DNA from: an uncultured Gemmiger sp.
Lineage (GTDB): Bacteria > Bacillota > Clostridia > Oscillospirales > Ruminococcaceae
NCBI RefSeq assembly: GCF_934561205.1
Contig: NZ_CAKTFU010000007.1
Coordinates: 1 to 64,000 of the forward strand
Reading direction: 5' to 3'
DNA length: 64,000 nt
Position 1 is the first letter of the stretch; the number at the start of each line of letters is the position of its first letter. Position numbers and translations under genes: made by a program. The notes below the pieces were generated by a model, which was given only the letters and a program-made list of their open reading frames with translations, did no database searches and was not told where the DNA came from. Below are positions 42,514 through 52,265 of this stretch, in pieces.

Positions 42514-42966
42514 ATGCAATTTGATAAGCCTATCGCACTGGCTGCCGACCACGGCGGCTATGAACTGAAAGAAGCCATCAAGGCCCACCTGACCGAGCAG
42601 GGCATCGCCTTTGTGGATTTCGGCACCGATTCCACCGCCAGCGTGGACTACCCCGACTACGCCGCCAAGGGCTGCGATGCCGTTGTGGACGGCCGCTGCG
42701 CCCTGACCATCCTGTGCTGCGGCACCGGCGTGGGCATGTCGATGTGCGCCAACAAGATCAAGGGCATCCGCGCCTGCTGCTGCAGTGATACCTTCAGCGC
42801 CGAGTTTACCCGCCGCCACAACAACGCCAACTGCCTGTGCCTGGGCGGCCGCGTGGTGGGTGCGGGTCTGGCTTTGCAGATCGTGGACGCCTTCCTGAAC
42901 GCCGAGTTCGAGGGCGGCCGCCACCAGAACCGCATCGACAAGATGATGGCGCTGGAAAACCGCTGA
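42514..42966 (+). CDS. rpiB: Ribose-5-phosphate isomerase B
   Basis: 150 residues of the RpiB/LacAB family, interconverting ribulose-5-P and ribose-5-P and so supplying PRPP for purines. AADHGGYELKEAI, DFGTDSTASVDYPDYA, the catalytic loop CGTGVGMSMCANKIKGIRA and RRHNNANCLCLGGR are clear. The start at 42514 has AGGAAGGAA upstream. The gene is tightly linked to tsaB. Confidence 0.95.
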   Translation: MQFDKPIALAADHGGYELKEAIKAHLTEQGIAFVDFGTDSTASVDYPDYAAKGCDAVVDGRCALTILCCGTGVGMSMCANKIKGIRACCCSDTFSAEFTRRHNNANCLCLGGRVVGAGLALQIVDAFLNAEFEGGRHQNRIDKMMALENR

Positions 42967-43019
42967 TTTCCCTGTTTCTCTGCCTGTAGCGACAGGCTGA
43001 CCAATAATGTATTTCTTAA

Positions 43020-43667
<648 letters not shown>

Positions 43668-43680
43668 TTTGGGTTATAAC

Positions 43681-43715
43681 AAAAGGCGTATGCCCCTTGG
43701 GGCATACGCCTTTTT
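43681..43715. terminator. Bidirectional terminator between upp and the glycosyltransferase gene
   Basis: AAAAGGCGTATGCCCC-TT-GGGGCATACGCCTTTTT, near-perfect stem. Confidence 0.95.
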
Positions 43716-43718
43716 GCA

Positions 43719-45551
43719 TTATTTTAGGTTGCGCAGGTCGGCGCTTTCGCGGAAATCTTCGTAATCTTTGGAAAGCGACGGGCTGTAATAGGGGTCGTGC
43801 AGGATATTTTCCTTGCCGTGCACAGCGTACAGGCGGTCATGTTCGGCGTCAAAGCGTGCTTTTTTGGTAGCGTCCTTCTCGTCCGAGCCGCGGGATTTGC
43901 TCTCATAATGGTACAGCTCCGCATACGGCGTCCAGACGATGCGCCAACCGGCATCGCGCACCCGCAGGCAGAAATCCACATCGTTGAAGGCAACGGTGAA
44001 CGCTTCGTCCAAGCCGTGAACGGCATCGTACACGGCGGTGCGCACCAGCAGGCAGGCCGCCGTCACGGCGGAGTAATCCTGCACGGTGGCCAGCCGGAAC
44101 ATATACCCGCTGCCGCCCCGCTTATGGAACTTGTGGCTGTGCCCGGCGTAGCCGCCCAGCCCCGTGACCACACCGGCGTGCTGCACGGTGTCGTCGGGGT
44201 AGTACAGCATCGCGCCGCAGATGCCCACGCCGGGCTGGCTGCACTCGCCCACCATCTGGGTAAGCCAGTCGCCGTTGATGACCTCGACATCGTTATTCAG
44301 CAGCAGCAGATACTGCCCGTGGGCGTACCTGCGCCCAAAGTTGTTGATGGCCGAGAAGTTAAACCCGCCGTTGTAGGTCACCACGCGGGCGTTTTCGTAC
44401 CGTTCGGGCAGGTTTTTGTAGTAGGCAAAGGTGGCACGGTCGGCGGAGTTATTCTCGATGACCAGCACCTCAAAGTTTTCGTAGGTGGTTTTTGCGTACA
44501 GGCTGTGCAGGCACTTTTCCAAATCGTCGATGTGATCCTTGTTGGGGATCAGAATGGACACCAGCGGCTGCGGCTCGTCAATCTGCCAGTTGACGTGGCA
44601 GGTGCCGGGGAACTTGCCCTCCTCCACGGTGCCGCGGCGGCCTGTCGCGGCCAGGTGGTCGGCCACGGCCTTTTGCGCCGCCTTGACCACATAGGGCTTG
44701 GCGCCCGTGCCGCTGCTGGTGGACGCCGCGTGTACCCGCCAGTAATACAGCACCTGCGGGATATGCAGGGGCTTGGCGGCGGGGTCGCGGCGCTGCATTT
44801 CGTCGATGATACGCAAAAACAGGTCGTGATCCTGTGCGCCGTCGCACGCTGCGCGCTCACCGCCCACAGCCTCAAACAGTTCCTTTTTGAACACTGCCAG
44901 GTGGCAGATGTAGTTGACGGCCATCAGGTATTCGGGCGCGTAGTCGGGCTTGAAGTGCCCGACCTTGGGGCGTTCGGGGGATTTTTCAAACAGGGCCTCG
45001 TCGCTGTACACAAAGTCGGCATCGGTTTCGGCCAGCAGTTTGCCCGCACAGTACACAGCGTGGGGAGCCAGCATATCGTCGTGGTCCGCCAGCGCAAGGT
45101 AGGGGCCTGCCGCCAGCTTGGCGGCGGCGTTGGTGTTGGCGGAAATGCCCTGATTTTCGATTTTGGCGTAGACGATGCGCGGTTCGTTGGCGGCGTATTC
45201 CCGCACGATCTCCGCCACCTTGGCGTGGTCGGCATTGCTGGCGTCCACCAGCACAAGCTGCCAGTTGGGGGCGGTCTGCCCGATGACGCTTTCGATATAT
45301 TGGCGCAGGAAGTTTTCCGGCGTGTTGAACAACGGTGTCAGGATACTGACAGTAGGAAAATTTTGCGACGCCGCGTCCTGCCGCTGGGCTTGCAGGGTTT
45401 CCTTGCTTGGCAGGTAGCGCGCCTTTTTGCCCAGGAACCGCCGCTTAAAAAAGCCCGCCGCGCGAGATGCCATGGCACCCACGCCCTGCTCCCGCGTGAG
45501 GGTGCAGGCGTAGCCGAACAGCTCCTTGATTCGTTTGGATTTTTGACTCAT
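43719..45551 (-). CDS. Large glycosyltransferase with two GT2 domains (paralogue 1)
   Basis: 610 residues. An N-terminal helical segment precedes a first GT-A domain (VSILTPLFNTPENFLRQYI; DHDDMLAPHA; KPDYAPEYLMAVNYICH) and a second (VSILIPNKDHIDDLEKCLHS; VIENNSAD; LLLLNNDVEVI; AFNDVDFCLRVR; ELYHYESKSRG). The arrangement matches rhamnan/O-antigen type family 2 transferases that build surface polysaccharide in the cytoplasm. Linkage and sugar cannot be read. It is paralogous to the next gene along its whole length and is the last gene of the leftward glycan operon. Confidence 0.9.
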   Translation of the reverse strand: MSQKSKRIKELFGYACTLTREQGVGAMASRAAGFFKRRFLGKKARYLPSKETLQAQRQDAASQNFPTVSILTPLFNTPENFLRQYIESVIGQTAPNWQLVLVDASNADHAKVAEIVREYAANEPRIVYAKIENQGISANTNAAAKLAAGPYLALADHDDMLAPHAVYCAGKLLAETDADFVYSDEALFEKSPERPKVGHFKPDYAPEYLMAVNYICHLAVFKKELFEAVGGERAACDGAQDHDLFLRIIDEMQRRDPAAKPLHIPQVLYYWRVHAASTSSGTGAKPYVVKAAQKAVADHLAATGRRGTVEEGKFPGTCHVNWQIDEPQPLVSILIPNKDHIDDLEKCLHSLYAKTTYENFEVLVIENNSADRATFAYYKNLPERYENARVVTYNGGFNFSAINNFGRRYAHGQYLLLLNNDVEVINGDWLTQMVGECSQPGVGICGAMLYYPDDTVQHAGVVTGLGGYAGHSHKFHKRGGSGYMFRLATVQDYSAVTAACLLVRTAVYDAVHGLDEAFTVAFNDVDFCLRVRDAGWRIVWTPYAELYHYESKSRGSDEKDATKKARFDAEHDRLYAVHGKENILHDPYYSPSLSKDYEDFRESADLRNLK

Positions 45552-45596
45552 AGCAGCTCCTCATAAAAGCAATCATTTTCCCACGTTTATTCACCC

Positions 45597-45717
45597 GATG
45601 GGTTGCCTTGTCGGGGTAGTTGCCGGGCGGCATATATGCCGCCCCTACAGACCGACCCGTAAAATCAGTATTGCCGTAAAGCTGCGGGCGGGGCTTGCCC
45701 CGCCCCTACGGCGCAAC
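45597..45717. repeat. GTAGGG...CCCTAC palindromic repeat, copy 4
   Basis: Modules GGGCGGCATATATGCCGCCC and GGGCGGGGCTTGCCCCGCCC, each ending CCTAC, lie in the 199-bp gap between the two glycosyltransferase genes. No gene is visible there. Confidence 0.7.
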
Positions 45718-45750
45718 AGTTTTATGCGTTGCAACGCAGGTTTATCGTTT

Positions 45751-47601
45751 TTACCGCAGGCCGAAATTTTCGACCTTGTTGGTGAAATGGGGGTTGTAAT
45801 AGGGGTCGTAATTGTCGATATACGGTTGATATTTCTCGTAGAAATTGGCTTTTTCGCGCTCGTAGCGCTTGGCGTTTTCGCTCAGGGTGTCCAGCCCGCG
45901 GCTGCGGCTTTCGTAATGGATGGCCTGCGCCAGGGGGGTGTAGACGTTCAAAAGACCCTTTTGCCACAGCTTCAGGCAGTAGTCCACATCGTTGTACGCC
46001 ACCGCGAACTTTTCTTCGTCCAGACCGCCCATTTCACGGTAGAGCGCTGTTTTCGTCATCAGGCAGGCACCTGTCACGGCCATGAAATCCTGTGTGGTGA
46101 CAAGGCGGTACATGTCGCCCACGGCATCGGCGGGGTGGCCCTTATGGCTGTGACCCGCGCTGCCGTTGATGCCCATAACAACGCCCGCGTGCTGGATCTC
46201 GTTGTCGGGGTAGATGAGCTTGGCGCCCACCGCGCCCACGTCGGGACGCTGGCTGTAGCTGAGCATCTCCCGCAGGAAATCCTGTGAGGTGATCTCGATA
46301 TCATTGTTCAGCAGCAGCAGCTGTTCGCCGTTGGCAAACTGTGCGCCAAAGTTGTTGATGGCCGAGAAATTGAACCCGCCCTGATACCGCACCACGCGGC
46401 AGTTGGCAAATTTCTGCGGAATTTGCGCGTAGTAACGTTCGGTTTCGGGGTCGGTGGAGTTATTCTCGATGACCAGCACCTCAAAATTGTCGTAGCCCGC
46501 ATTTTTATACAGGCTCGTCAGACAGCGGTCCAGGTCGTCCGTGTGGTCCTTGTTGGGGATCATAACCGTGATCAGCGGGTGCCCCGTCAGCTCATAGTGC
46601 AGCTGGAACGCGCCCGGTGCGCCGGGAATGGCGTGGGCTTCGCCCTGCAGCCCGATGCGCTGCAGGTGCGCGTTGATGGCGCGCTCCCCTGCCGCAACCG
46701 CGTAGGGCTTGGCGTCCATGGTTTGGGCGGTGGAACCGGCGGCGGCGCGCCAGACGTACAGACACTTCTTGATGTGATAGATTTTTGTTGCTTTTTCGGT
46801 CAGGCGCAGAATCAGGTCGTGATCCTGTGCGCCGTCAAAATTCGGGTCCTCATACGCGCCCGCAGCGTTCAGCAGTTTGCGGCTGAACACAGCGAGATGG
46901 GTAATATAGTTGACCCCGCGCAGGTAATCGGGCGCGTAGTCGGGCTTAAAGTGGTAACCGCCCAGCTCCTTGAAGTTGTCCGAGAGGACAATTTCGTCAC
47001 TGTATACAAAATCCGCGCCCGTGCTTTGTATAGCCTTTACAACGTCATACAGGGCGTTGGGGTACAGCACGTCGTCGTGGTCCAGCAGGGTCAGATACTC
47101 GCCCGTGGCGGCCTCGAACCCTTTGGTGGTGTTGGCGGCAATGCCGGCGTTTTCAACCTTGCGGTAGACAATGCGGGCGTCCTTTTGTGCCAGCGCCGCC
47201 GCCTTGGCGGAACACTGCGCATGGGCGGCATCGCCGGCGTCCACCAGCACCAGCTGCCAGTTGGTGTAGGTCTGTTGCAGCACGCTGCCGGTCATCTGCT
47301 TAAAATACCGCGCAGGTGTGTTAAAAAGTGGCACAACAATGCTGATTACAGGCCCCTGCAGGTTTTCGGCGCGCTGGGCTTTCAATTCACGCTTGAGGGG
47401 AATATCGGCGTAGTGCTGCCAAAAATCCTTGTGCATCGCCAGCCCCACGCGAAAGCGCACGTCGCGCCACATCTGCTCGCCCCCCTGCTCACGCAGGGTC
47501 TTTACGGTGCGGCCCACGACAGCCCCCAGGTGTGACGGGTCGGCCAGACGGCGGGCCATCTTGCCCAGGCTGTCCCGCCCGGATGCTTGGTTGTTGCCCA
47601 T
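45751..47601 (-). CDS. Large glycosyltransferase with two GT2 domains (paralogue 2)
   Basis: 616 residues with the same two-domain plan as the preceding paralogue: domain 1 (ISIVVPLFNTPARYFKQMT; LDHDDVLYPNALY; KPDYAPDYLRGVNYITH) and domain 2 (ITVMIPNKDHTDDLDRCLTS; VIENNSTDPETERYY; LLLLNNDIEI; AVAYNDVDYCLKLW; AIHYESRSRG). The DDD/DHDD and NDVD acidic motifs are intact in both. It probably extends or branches the polymer exported by the ABC transporter encoded just upstream. Confidence 0.9.
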   Translation of the reverse strand: MGNNQASGRDSLGKMARRLADPSHLGAVVGRTVKTLREQGGEQMWRDVRFRVGLAMHKDFWQHYADIPLKRELKAQRAENLQGPVISIVVPLFNTPARYFKQMTGSVLQQTYTNWQLVLVDAGDAAHAQCSAKAAALAQKDARIVYRKVENAGIAANTTKGFEAATGEYLTLLDHDDVLYPNALYDVVKAIQSTGADFVYSDEIVLSDNFKELGGYHFKPDYAPDYLRGVNYITHLAVFSRKLLNAAGAYEDPNFDGAQDHDLILRLTEKATKIYHIKKCLYVWRAAAGSTAQTMDAKPYAVAAGERAINAHLQRIGLQGEAHAIPGAPGAFQLHYELTGHPLITVMIPNKDHTDDLDRCLTSLYKNAGYDNFEVLVIENNSTDPETERYYAQIPQKFANCRVVRYQGGFNFSAINNFGAQFANGEQLLLLNNDIEITSQDFLREMLSYSQRPDVGAVGAKLIYPDNEIQHAGVVMGINGSAGHSHKGHPADAVGDMYRLVTTQDFMAVTGACLMTKTALYREMGGLDEEKFAVAYNDVDYCLKLWQKGLLNVYTPLAQAIHYESRSRGLDTLSENAKRYEREKANFYEKYQPYIDNYDPYYNPHFTNKVENFGLR

Positions 47602-47607
47602 AGCAGA

Positions 47608-48384
47608 TTACTCCTCGCTCTTTTTTGCCGGCATGGCGTCCTTTTTCTCAAAATGGCGGTATTCCTTGGTTACCTCGGCGGTGGGGCCGAGACGGCGCAG
47701 ATGACCATGGTCAAGCCAGGCGACCTTGTTGCACATACGCTCGATCTGGTCGATGGAATGGCTGACCAGAATGACCGTTGTGCCGCCAGAAAGCAGCTCT
47801 GCCATGCGCTTTTCGCACTTTTCCTGAAACAGAAAATCACCCACGGACAGAATCTCGTCCGCAATCAGGATATCCGGTTTTGTCATAGTGGCGACGGCAA
47901 ACGCCAGGCGCGCCACCATACCGGAGGAATAGTTTTTCAGCGGTACATCGAGGAAATCCTGCAATTCGCTGAATTCCACGATGTCATCAAACTTGGAGTC
48001 GATGTACTTGGGGGTGTAGCCCAGCACGGTGCCGTTGAGGTAGATATTTTCACGCGCGGTCAGGTCCATGTCAAAGCCCGCGCCCAGCTCGATCAGCGGG
48101 GCGATGGTGCCGTTGACGGTCACCTTGCCCGCGCTGGGCTTGTACACGCCGGAAATTACTTTTAGCAGCGTGCTTTTTCCGCTGCCGTTCAGACCGATCA
48201 GGCCGTAAAAATCGCCGGGCATAATGTCAAAGGTGACATCGTCCAGGGCGAAAAACTCGTCAAAACGGATGCCGCCGTGCAGCAGTGCCACGAAATATTC
48301 CTTCAGGCTTTCGTGGCGTTCCTTTGCAAGGTTAAAGCGCATCGAAACATGGTCAATGGAAATAATCGGTTTTACATCTGCCAT
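47608..48384 (-). CDS. Polysaccharide ABC exporter, ATPase subunit (Wzt/TagH type)
   Basis: 258 residues. Walker A GLNGSGKSTLLK, signature YSSGMVARLAFAVA, Walker B ILIADEILSVGD and the switch His in VSHSIDQIERM are present. The insert ESLKEYFVALLHGG before the core is typical of O-antigen/teichoic-acid exporters. No C-terminal carbohydrate-recognition domain is present, unlike E. coli O9a Wzt. The start at 48384 follows AAGGAGAAA; the longer reading to 48519 overlaps the permease. It pairs with the permease encoded next to it. Confidence 0.93.
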   Translation of the reverse strand: MADVKPIISIDHVSMRFNLAKERHESLKEYFVALLHGGIRFDEFFALDDVTFDIMPGDFYGLIGLNGSGKSTLLKVISGVYKPSAGKVTVNGTIAPLIELGAGFDMDLTARENIYLNGTVLGYTPKYIDSKFDDIVEFSELQDFLDVPLKNYSSGMVARLAFAVATMTKPDILIADEILSVGDFLFQEKCEKRMAELLSGGTTVILVSHSIDQIERMCNKVAWLDHGHLRRLGPTAEVTKEYRHFEKKDAMPAKKSEE

Positions 48385-48398
48385 TTTTGCGTTTCTCC

Positions 48399-49196
48399 TT
48401 ACATATACAAAACGAACTTGTCCTGGCTCTTGCGGAACACATACACGCCCAGGCCCAGGCTGACGGCGGCGCAGACAAAGGGCACCAGCACCATATTTAA
48501 GGTAAGGCCGCGGCCCCACATCACGCAGGAACGCACCGAGGTGATGTACCAGTAGATGGGGTTCAGGTTGATGATGCTCTGCATCCAGCCCTCCATCTGG
48601 GTGGGGTCATAGAAGATGGCGCTGGCGTAGACCAGCAGTGTGCAGAAAACCTCCCAAATGTGCATGATATCGCGCACAAACACATACAGGGTGGACAAGA
48701 TAAGCCCAACGCCGAGGCTGAACACAAACAGCATGGCGATGGGATACACCGCCAGAAGCACGGTGGCAAAGGAAATGTGCGAAAGGGTCAGCAGCGCCAC
48801 GATCAGCAGTGCCACCAGGCTGAAAGCAAAATTGACCAGCGCAAAGCAGCATTTTTCCAGCGGGAAAATATACTTAGGTATGTAAACCTTGCGCAGCAGC
48901 GGGCCGTTTTTCAGCACACTTTCCATGGCCATGGAGGTAGATTCGCGGAAGAAGTTGAACACCAGCTGGCCGATGATCAGAAACAGGGGGAAATCCTCGA
49001 TCCCCTGCCCGCGCGCATTGAACAGCGCACCGAACACAGCCCACATGACCAGGCAGGTCAGCAGCGGGTTGAGCACGCTCCACGCAACGCCCAGGACGCT
49101 GCGGCGGTATTTGAGCTTGAAGTCACGGGTGATGAGGTTTTGCAAAAGGTAGCGGTATTTCCAAAATCCCGCCCAGGTATTTTTCAGTCTTTGCAC
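48399..49196 (-). CDS. Polysaccharide ABC exporter, ABC-2 permease (Wzm/TagG type)
   Basis: 265 residues with six membrane helices and an amphipathic N-terminus. The blocks RDFKLKYRRSVLGVAWSVLN, VFVRDIMHIWEVF and IINLNPIYWYITSVR are typical of ABC-2 permeases for undecaprenyl-linked polysaccharide or teichoic acid. It lies 9 bp after rfbC and 14 bp before the ATPase gene. Confidence 0.93.
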   Translation of the reverse strand: MQRLKNTWAGFWKYRYLLQNLITRDFKLKYRRSVLGVAWSVLNPLLTCLVMWAVFGALFNARGQGIEDFPLFLIIGQLVFNFFRESTSMAMESVLKNGPLLRKVYIPKYIFPLEKCCFALVNFAFSLVALLIVALLTLSHISFATVLLAVYPIAMLFVFSLGVGLILSTLYVFVRDIMHIWEVFCTLLVYASAIFYDPTQMEGWMQSIINLNPIYWYITSVRSCVMWGRGLTLNMVLVPFVCAAVSLGLGVYVFRKSQDKFVLYM

Positions 49197-49205
49197 GGCA
49201 GCTCC

Positions 49206-49772
49206 TTAGTATTTTTCAAAATATTCAAACTTCTGTTCGGCAAAGGGGGTGTGCTCCTTGTCCTTGGCGCTGGTCTTATGCTCGCAGCCGCAGTCGGGCC
49301 ACTGCACGTTGACGGTGGGGTCGTTGTAGGGGATGCCGCCCTCGGCCGTGGGGTCGTACACGTCGGTGCACTTGTAGGTAAATTCCGCTACATCGCTCAA
49401 AACCACAAAGCCATGGGCAAAGCCTTCGGGAATCCAGAGCATACGCTTATTCTCGGCCGAGAGGGTCGCGCCCACCCATTTGCCGAAGGTCGCGCTGTGG
49501 GGGCGGCAGTCGACAGCGACGTCAAAAACCTCGCCCAGCGTCACGCGCACCAGCTTGCCCTGCGTGTGCTGTTTCTGGAAATGCAGCCCGCGCAGCACGC
49601 CCTTGGAAGAACGGCTCTGGTTATCCTGCACAAAGGGCTTGTCGATGCCGGCGGCAGCGAACTCGTCGATTTGGTAGGTCTCCATAAAATAGCCGCGGTC
49701 GTCACCGAAAACGGTCGGCTCGATGATTTGGACTTCGGGAATGTCGGTCTTGATAAAGTTAAATTTACCCAT
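49206..49772 (-). CDS. rfbC: dTDP-4-dehydrorhamnose 3,5-epimerase
   Basis: Cupin-fold epimerase of the dTDP-L-rhamnose pathway, 188 residues. DDRGYFMETYQ, QDNQSRSSKGVLRGLHFQ (catalytic His), VFDVAVDCRPHS, LWIPEGFAHGF and the Tyr/Asp region YDPTAEGGIPYNDP are present. RfbA, RfbB and RfbD are not in the window. The ATG at 49772 follows AGGAGG. It is first in the leftward glycan operon. Confidence 0.95.
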   Translation of the reverse strand: MGKFNFIKTDIPEVQIIEPTVFGDDRGYFMETYQIDEFAAAGIDKPFVQDNQSRSSKGVLRGLHFQKQHTQGKLVRVTLGEVFDVAVDCRPHSATFGKWVGATLSAENKRMLWIPEGFAHGFVVLSDVAEFTYKCTDVYDPTAEGGIPYNDPTVNVQWPDCGCEHKTSAKDKEHTPFAEQKFEYFEKY

Positions 49773-49828
49773 GGTTTTTTCCTCCTGTATAGCCTGGTCA
49801 TAATTATTTGCATACATATATAGCATAC

Positions 49829-49857
49829 ATTATACTCCAATTTGCCGTGTTGGGCAA
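49829..49857 (-). promoter_or_regulatory. Promoter of the rfbC-ABC-glycosyltransferase operon
   Basis: TTGCCC (49857-49852), 17 bp, TATAAT (49834-49829) on the minus strand. Confidence 0.7.
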
Positions 49858-49900
49858 GGGGTAAAATCTACCCCGCGCTTTGACGATTTGCCCCTTGCCG
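49852..49900. promoter_or_regulatory. Symmetrical control region between divergent glycan operons
   Basis: GGGCAAGGGG (49852-49861) and CCCCTTGCCG (49891-49900) form an inverted repeat covering both -35 elements. Inside lies a further perfect palindrome GGGGTA-AAATC-TACCCC (49858-49874). Control of both operons by one regulator is inferred. Confidence 0.5.
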
Positions 49901-49923
49901 TATTGCCCCAACTGCGGTATAAT
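49895..49923 (+). promoter_or_regulatory. Promoter of the nonulosonic acid operon
   Basis: TTGCCG (49895-49900), 17 bp, TATAAT (49918-49923), 62 bp before the aminotransferase start. Confidence 0.7.
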
Positions 49924-49985
49924 GTAAACGTATTATTGTAAGTGTAAGTACGCGCAACGGCGTACCCTGTATAGGAGGCTTTTCT

Positions 49986-51149
49986 ATGTCCCGTTTTATT
50001 CCCCTTTCCGTTCCGAATTTCGGCCCGCGCGAGGCCGAGCTGGCCGGTGAGGCCATTACCTCCGGGTGGGTGTCCACCAGCGGCGGCAAGGTCACCGAAT
50101 TTGAGCAAGCTCTGGCTGACTATGTACATATGCCCCGCGCCGTGGCCTGCAACGCCGGTTCCAGCGCGCTGCACCTGGCCGCCATGGCTGCGGGCATCAC
50201 CCGCGGGGATGAAGTTATCGTACCCACGCTGACTTTTATTGCCGCCGTCAACCCGCTAACCCGCTATGTGGGGGCAGAGCCGATTTTTATCGGCTGCGAC
50301 GACTCGCTTTGCATCGACCCCGATGCCGTGGAGAAATTCTGTGCCGAGCACTGCGAAATGCGCGGCGGCAAGCTGTACAACAAAGCCACCGGTGCCCATG
50401 TCAAGGCGCTGGAGGTCGTGCATGTTTTCGGCAACCTGGGCGACATGGAACGCCTGACCGAGATTGCAGAGAAGTACCATCTGATTTTGATCGAGGACGC
50501 CACCGAGGCCCTGGGCACCCGCTTTACCGCCGGTAAATTTGCGGGCAGGTTTGCGGGCACCGTGGGCGATATCGGCTGCTACAGCTTTAACGGCAACAAA
50601 ATCATCACCACAGGCGCGGGCGGTGCGGTCGTGTCCAACCACCCCGATTGGGCCGAGCATGCCAAGCATCTTTCGACCCAGGCCAAGACCGACCTGCTGC
50701 AATTTTTGCACGATGAAGTCGGCTATAACTACCGCATGACCAACGTGCAGGCCTGCCTGGGCATTGCCCAGCTGGAACGGCTGGAAGGCTTTATCGCCCA
50801 CAAAAAGGCGCTGTACGACCACTATGTCGAAAAGCTGGACGGCGTCAAGGGGCTGCGCATCCTGCCCTTCCGCGAGGACTGCACCCGCTCCAACCACTGG
50901 TTCTTCAGCCTGTATGTGAAGGATTTTGCCCTTGACCGCGATGAAGTTATTGAAAAGCTGCAGGCGCAGGGTATCCAGACCCGCCCCGTGTGGGCGCTGA
51001 TCCACGAGCAGGCCGATTACCCCCGCAACGAAGCCTATGCGTTGGACAAGGCGCTGGATTACCGCAAGCATATCGTCAACCTGCCCTGCTCCACCAACCT
51101 GAGCATGGAGGACTGCGACCGCGTCATTGATGCCGTTTTGGCCCTGTAA
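49986..51149 (+). CDS. LegC-type sugar aminotransferase (DegT/DnrJ/EryC1 family)
   Basis: 387 residues. PLP-dependent aminotransferase with ITSGWVSTSGGKVTEFE at the N-terminus, NAGSSALHLAAMAAG, DATEALGTRF and the PLP lysine in SFNGNKIITTGAGG. The insert CEMRGGKLYNKATGAHVKA and the following operon point to LegC, which aminates a 4-keto UDP- or GDP-GlcNAc derivative in legionaminic acid synthesis. AGGAGGC precedes the ATG. The dehydratase that would make its substrate (LegB) is not in the window. Confidence 0.88.
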   Translation: MSRFIPLSVPNFGPREAELAGEAITSGWVSTSGGKVTEFEQALADYVHMPRAVACNAGSSALHLAAMAAGITRGDEVIVPTLTFIAAVNPLTRYVGAEPIFIGCDDSLCIDPDAVEKFCAEHCEMRGGKLYNKATGAHVKALEVVHVFGNLGDMERLTEIAEKYHLILIEDATEALGTRFTAGKFAGRFAGTVGDIGCYSFNGNKIITTGAGGAVVSNHPDWAEHAKHLSTQAKTDLLQFLHDEVGYNYRMTNVQACLGIAQLERLEGFIAHKKALYDHYVEKLDGVKGLRILPFREDCTRSNHWFFSLYVKDFALDRDEVIEKLQAQGIQTRPVWALIHEQADYPRNEAYALDKALDYRKHIVNLPCSTNLSMEDCDRVIDAVLAL

Positions 51150-51202
51150 CATCTGACCCAAAAAATACTGGCCCAAAAAATAATTTTTAGGGGGACAAAC
51201 CC

Positions 51203-52252
51203 TTGCTGAAAGTCGAAGAATTGTTTATTGAACCCACCTCCACCGTGCTGGACTCTCTGCGCAAATTGGACGAGACCGGCCAGCGCATCCTGTTTATTGC
51301 GCCCCACGGCGAATTGCAGGCCGTAGTGACGGATGGGGATATCCGCAAGTTTTTCCTGCGCGGCGGCACGCCCGACCAGACCGTGGACAAAGCTGCCAAC
51401 TACCACCCGCTGAGTCTGCCCGTGGCCGAGCGCGGCAGGGCACGGGAGATGCTGCAGCGCCACTGCATCGACGCGCTGCCCATTTTGGACAAGCGCGGAC
51501 ACATTGCGGATATCGTATTTGCCCACGGCCTCGATGTGGACAATCGCAAGCGAGTGGATATCCCCGTTGTGATGATGGCGGGCGGCCTTGGCACCCGGCT
51601 GTACCCCTACACCAAAATTTTGCCCAAGCCGCTGATCCCTGTGGGCGAACAGCCGATCGCCGAGCTGATCATGGATCGTTTTCGCAGCTTTGGCTGCCAC
51701 GAGTTTACGATGATCGTGAACTACAAGCGCGGCATGATCAAGAGCTATTTCAACGAACTGGAAAAGGATTATCAGGTTGATTTCGCCGACGAGGAAGTCT
51801 TTATGGGCACCGGCGGCGGCCTGTGCCTGTTGAAGGGCAAAATCAACAGCCCCTTCTTTTTTACCAACTGTGACACCCTGTTGGACGTGGATTTCGGTGA
51901 TTTGTACGCCTACCACAAATCCCACGGCAACTTAGTTACGATGGTATGTGCTTTTAAGCACTACACAGTTCCCTACGGCGTGGTGGAGCTGGGCGAGGAC
52001 GGCGGCATTGCCGCCATGCGCGAAAAGCCCGAACTGGACTTTTTGACCAACACCGGCGTGTATGTGGTGGAGCCGCGCGTTGTGCAGGAAATGCGCGACG
52101 GCGAGAAGATCGGTTTCCCCGATGTGATCGAGCGCTACCGCTTGGCCGGGGAAAAGGTGGGGGTATACCCCATCAGCGAGAGCAGCTGGATGGACATGGG
52201 CCAACTTGAGGAGCTGGAAAAAATGCGCCGCAAGCTGGAAAATCAACAGTAA
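51203..52252 (+). CDS. CBS-domain nucleotidyltransferase (PtmE-like)
   Basis: 349 residues. Two CBS motifs (about residues 1-115, e.g. GELQAVVTDGDIRKFFLRG) precede a sugar-phosphate nucleotidyltransferase domain starting VVMMAGGLGTRLYPYTK with LPKPLIPVGEQPI. The CBS-plus-NTase fusion is the arrangement of PtmE, which makes GDP-linked glucosamine at the head of the GDP-dependent legionaminic acid route in Campylobacter. The start is TTG at 51203 after AGGGGG. Nucleotide preference is not provable here. Confidence 0.85.
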   Translation: MLKVEELFIEPTSTVLDSLRKLDETGQRILFIAPHGELQAVVTDGDIRKFFLRGGTPDQTVDKAANYHPLSLPVAERGRAREMLQRHCIDALPILDKRGHIADIVFAHGLDVDNRKRVDIPVVMMAGGLGTRLYPYTKILPKPLIPVGEQPIAELIMDRFRSFGCHEFTMIVNYKRGMIKSYFNELEKDYQVDFADEEVFMGTGGGLCLLKGKINSPFFFTNCDTLLDVDFGDLYAYHKSHGNLVTMVCAFKHYTVPYGVVELGEDGGIAAMREKPELDFLTNTGVYVVEPRVVQEMRDGEKIGFPDVIERYRLAGEKVGVYPISESSWMDMGQLEELEKMRRKLENQQ

Positions 52253-52265
52253 CGGGAGGTTTATT

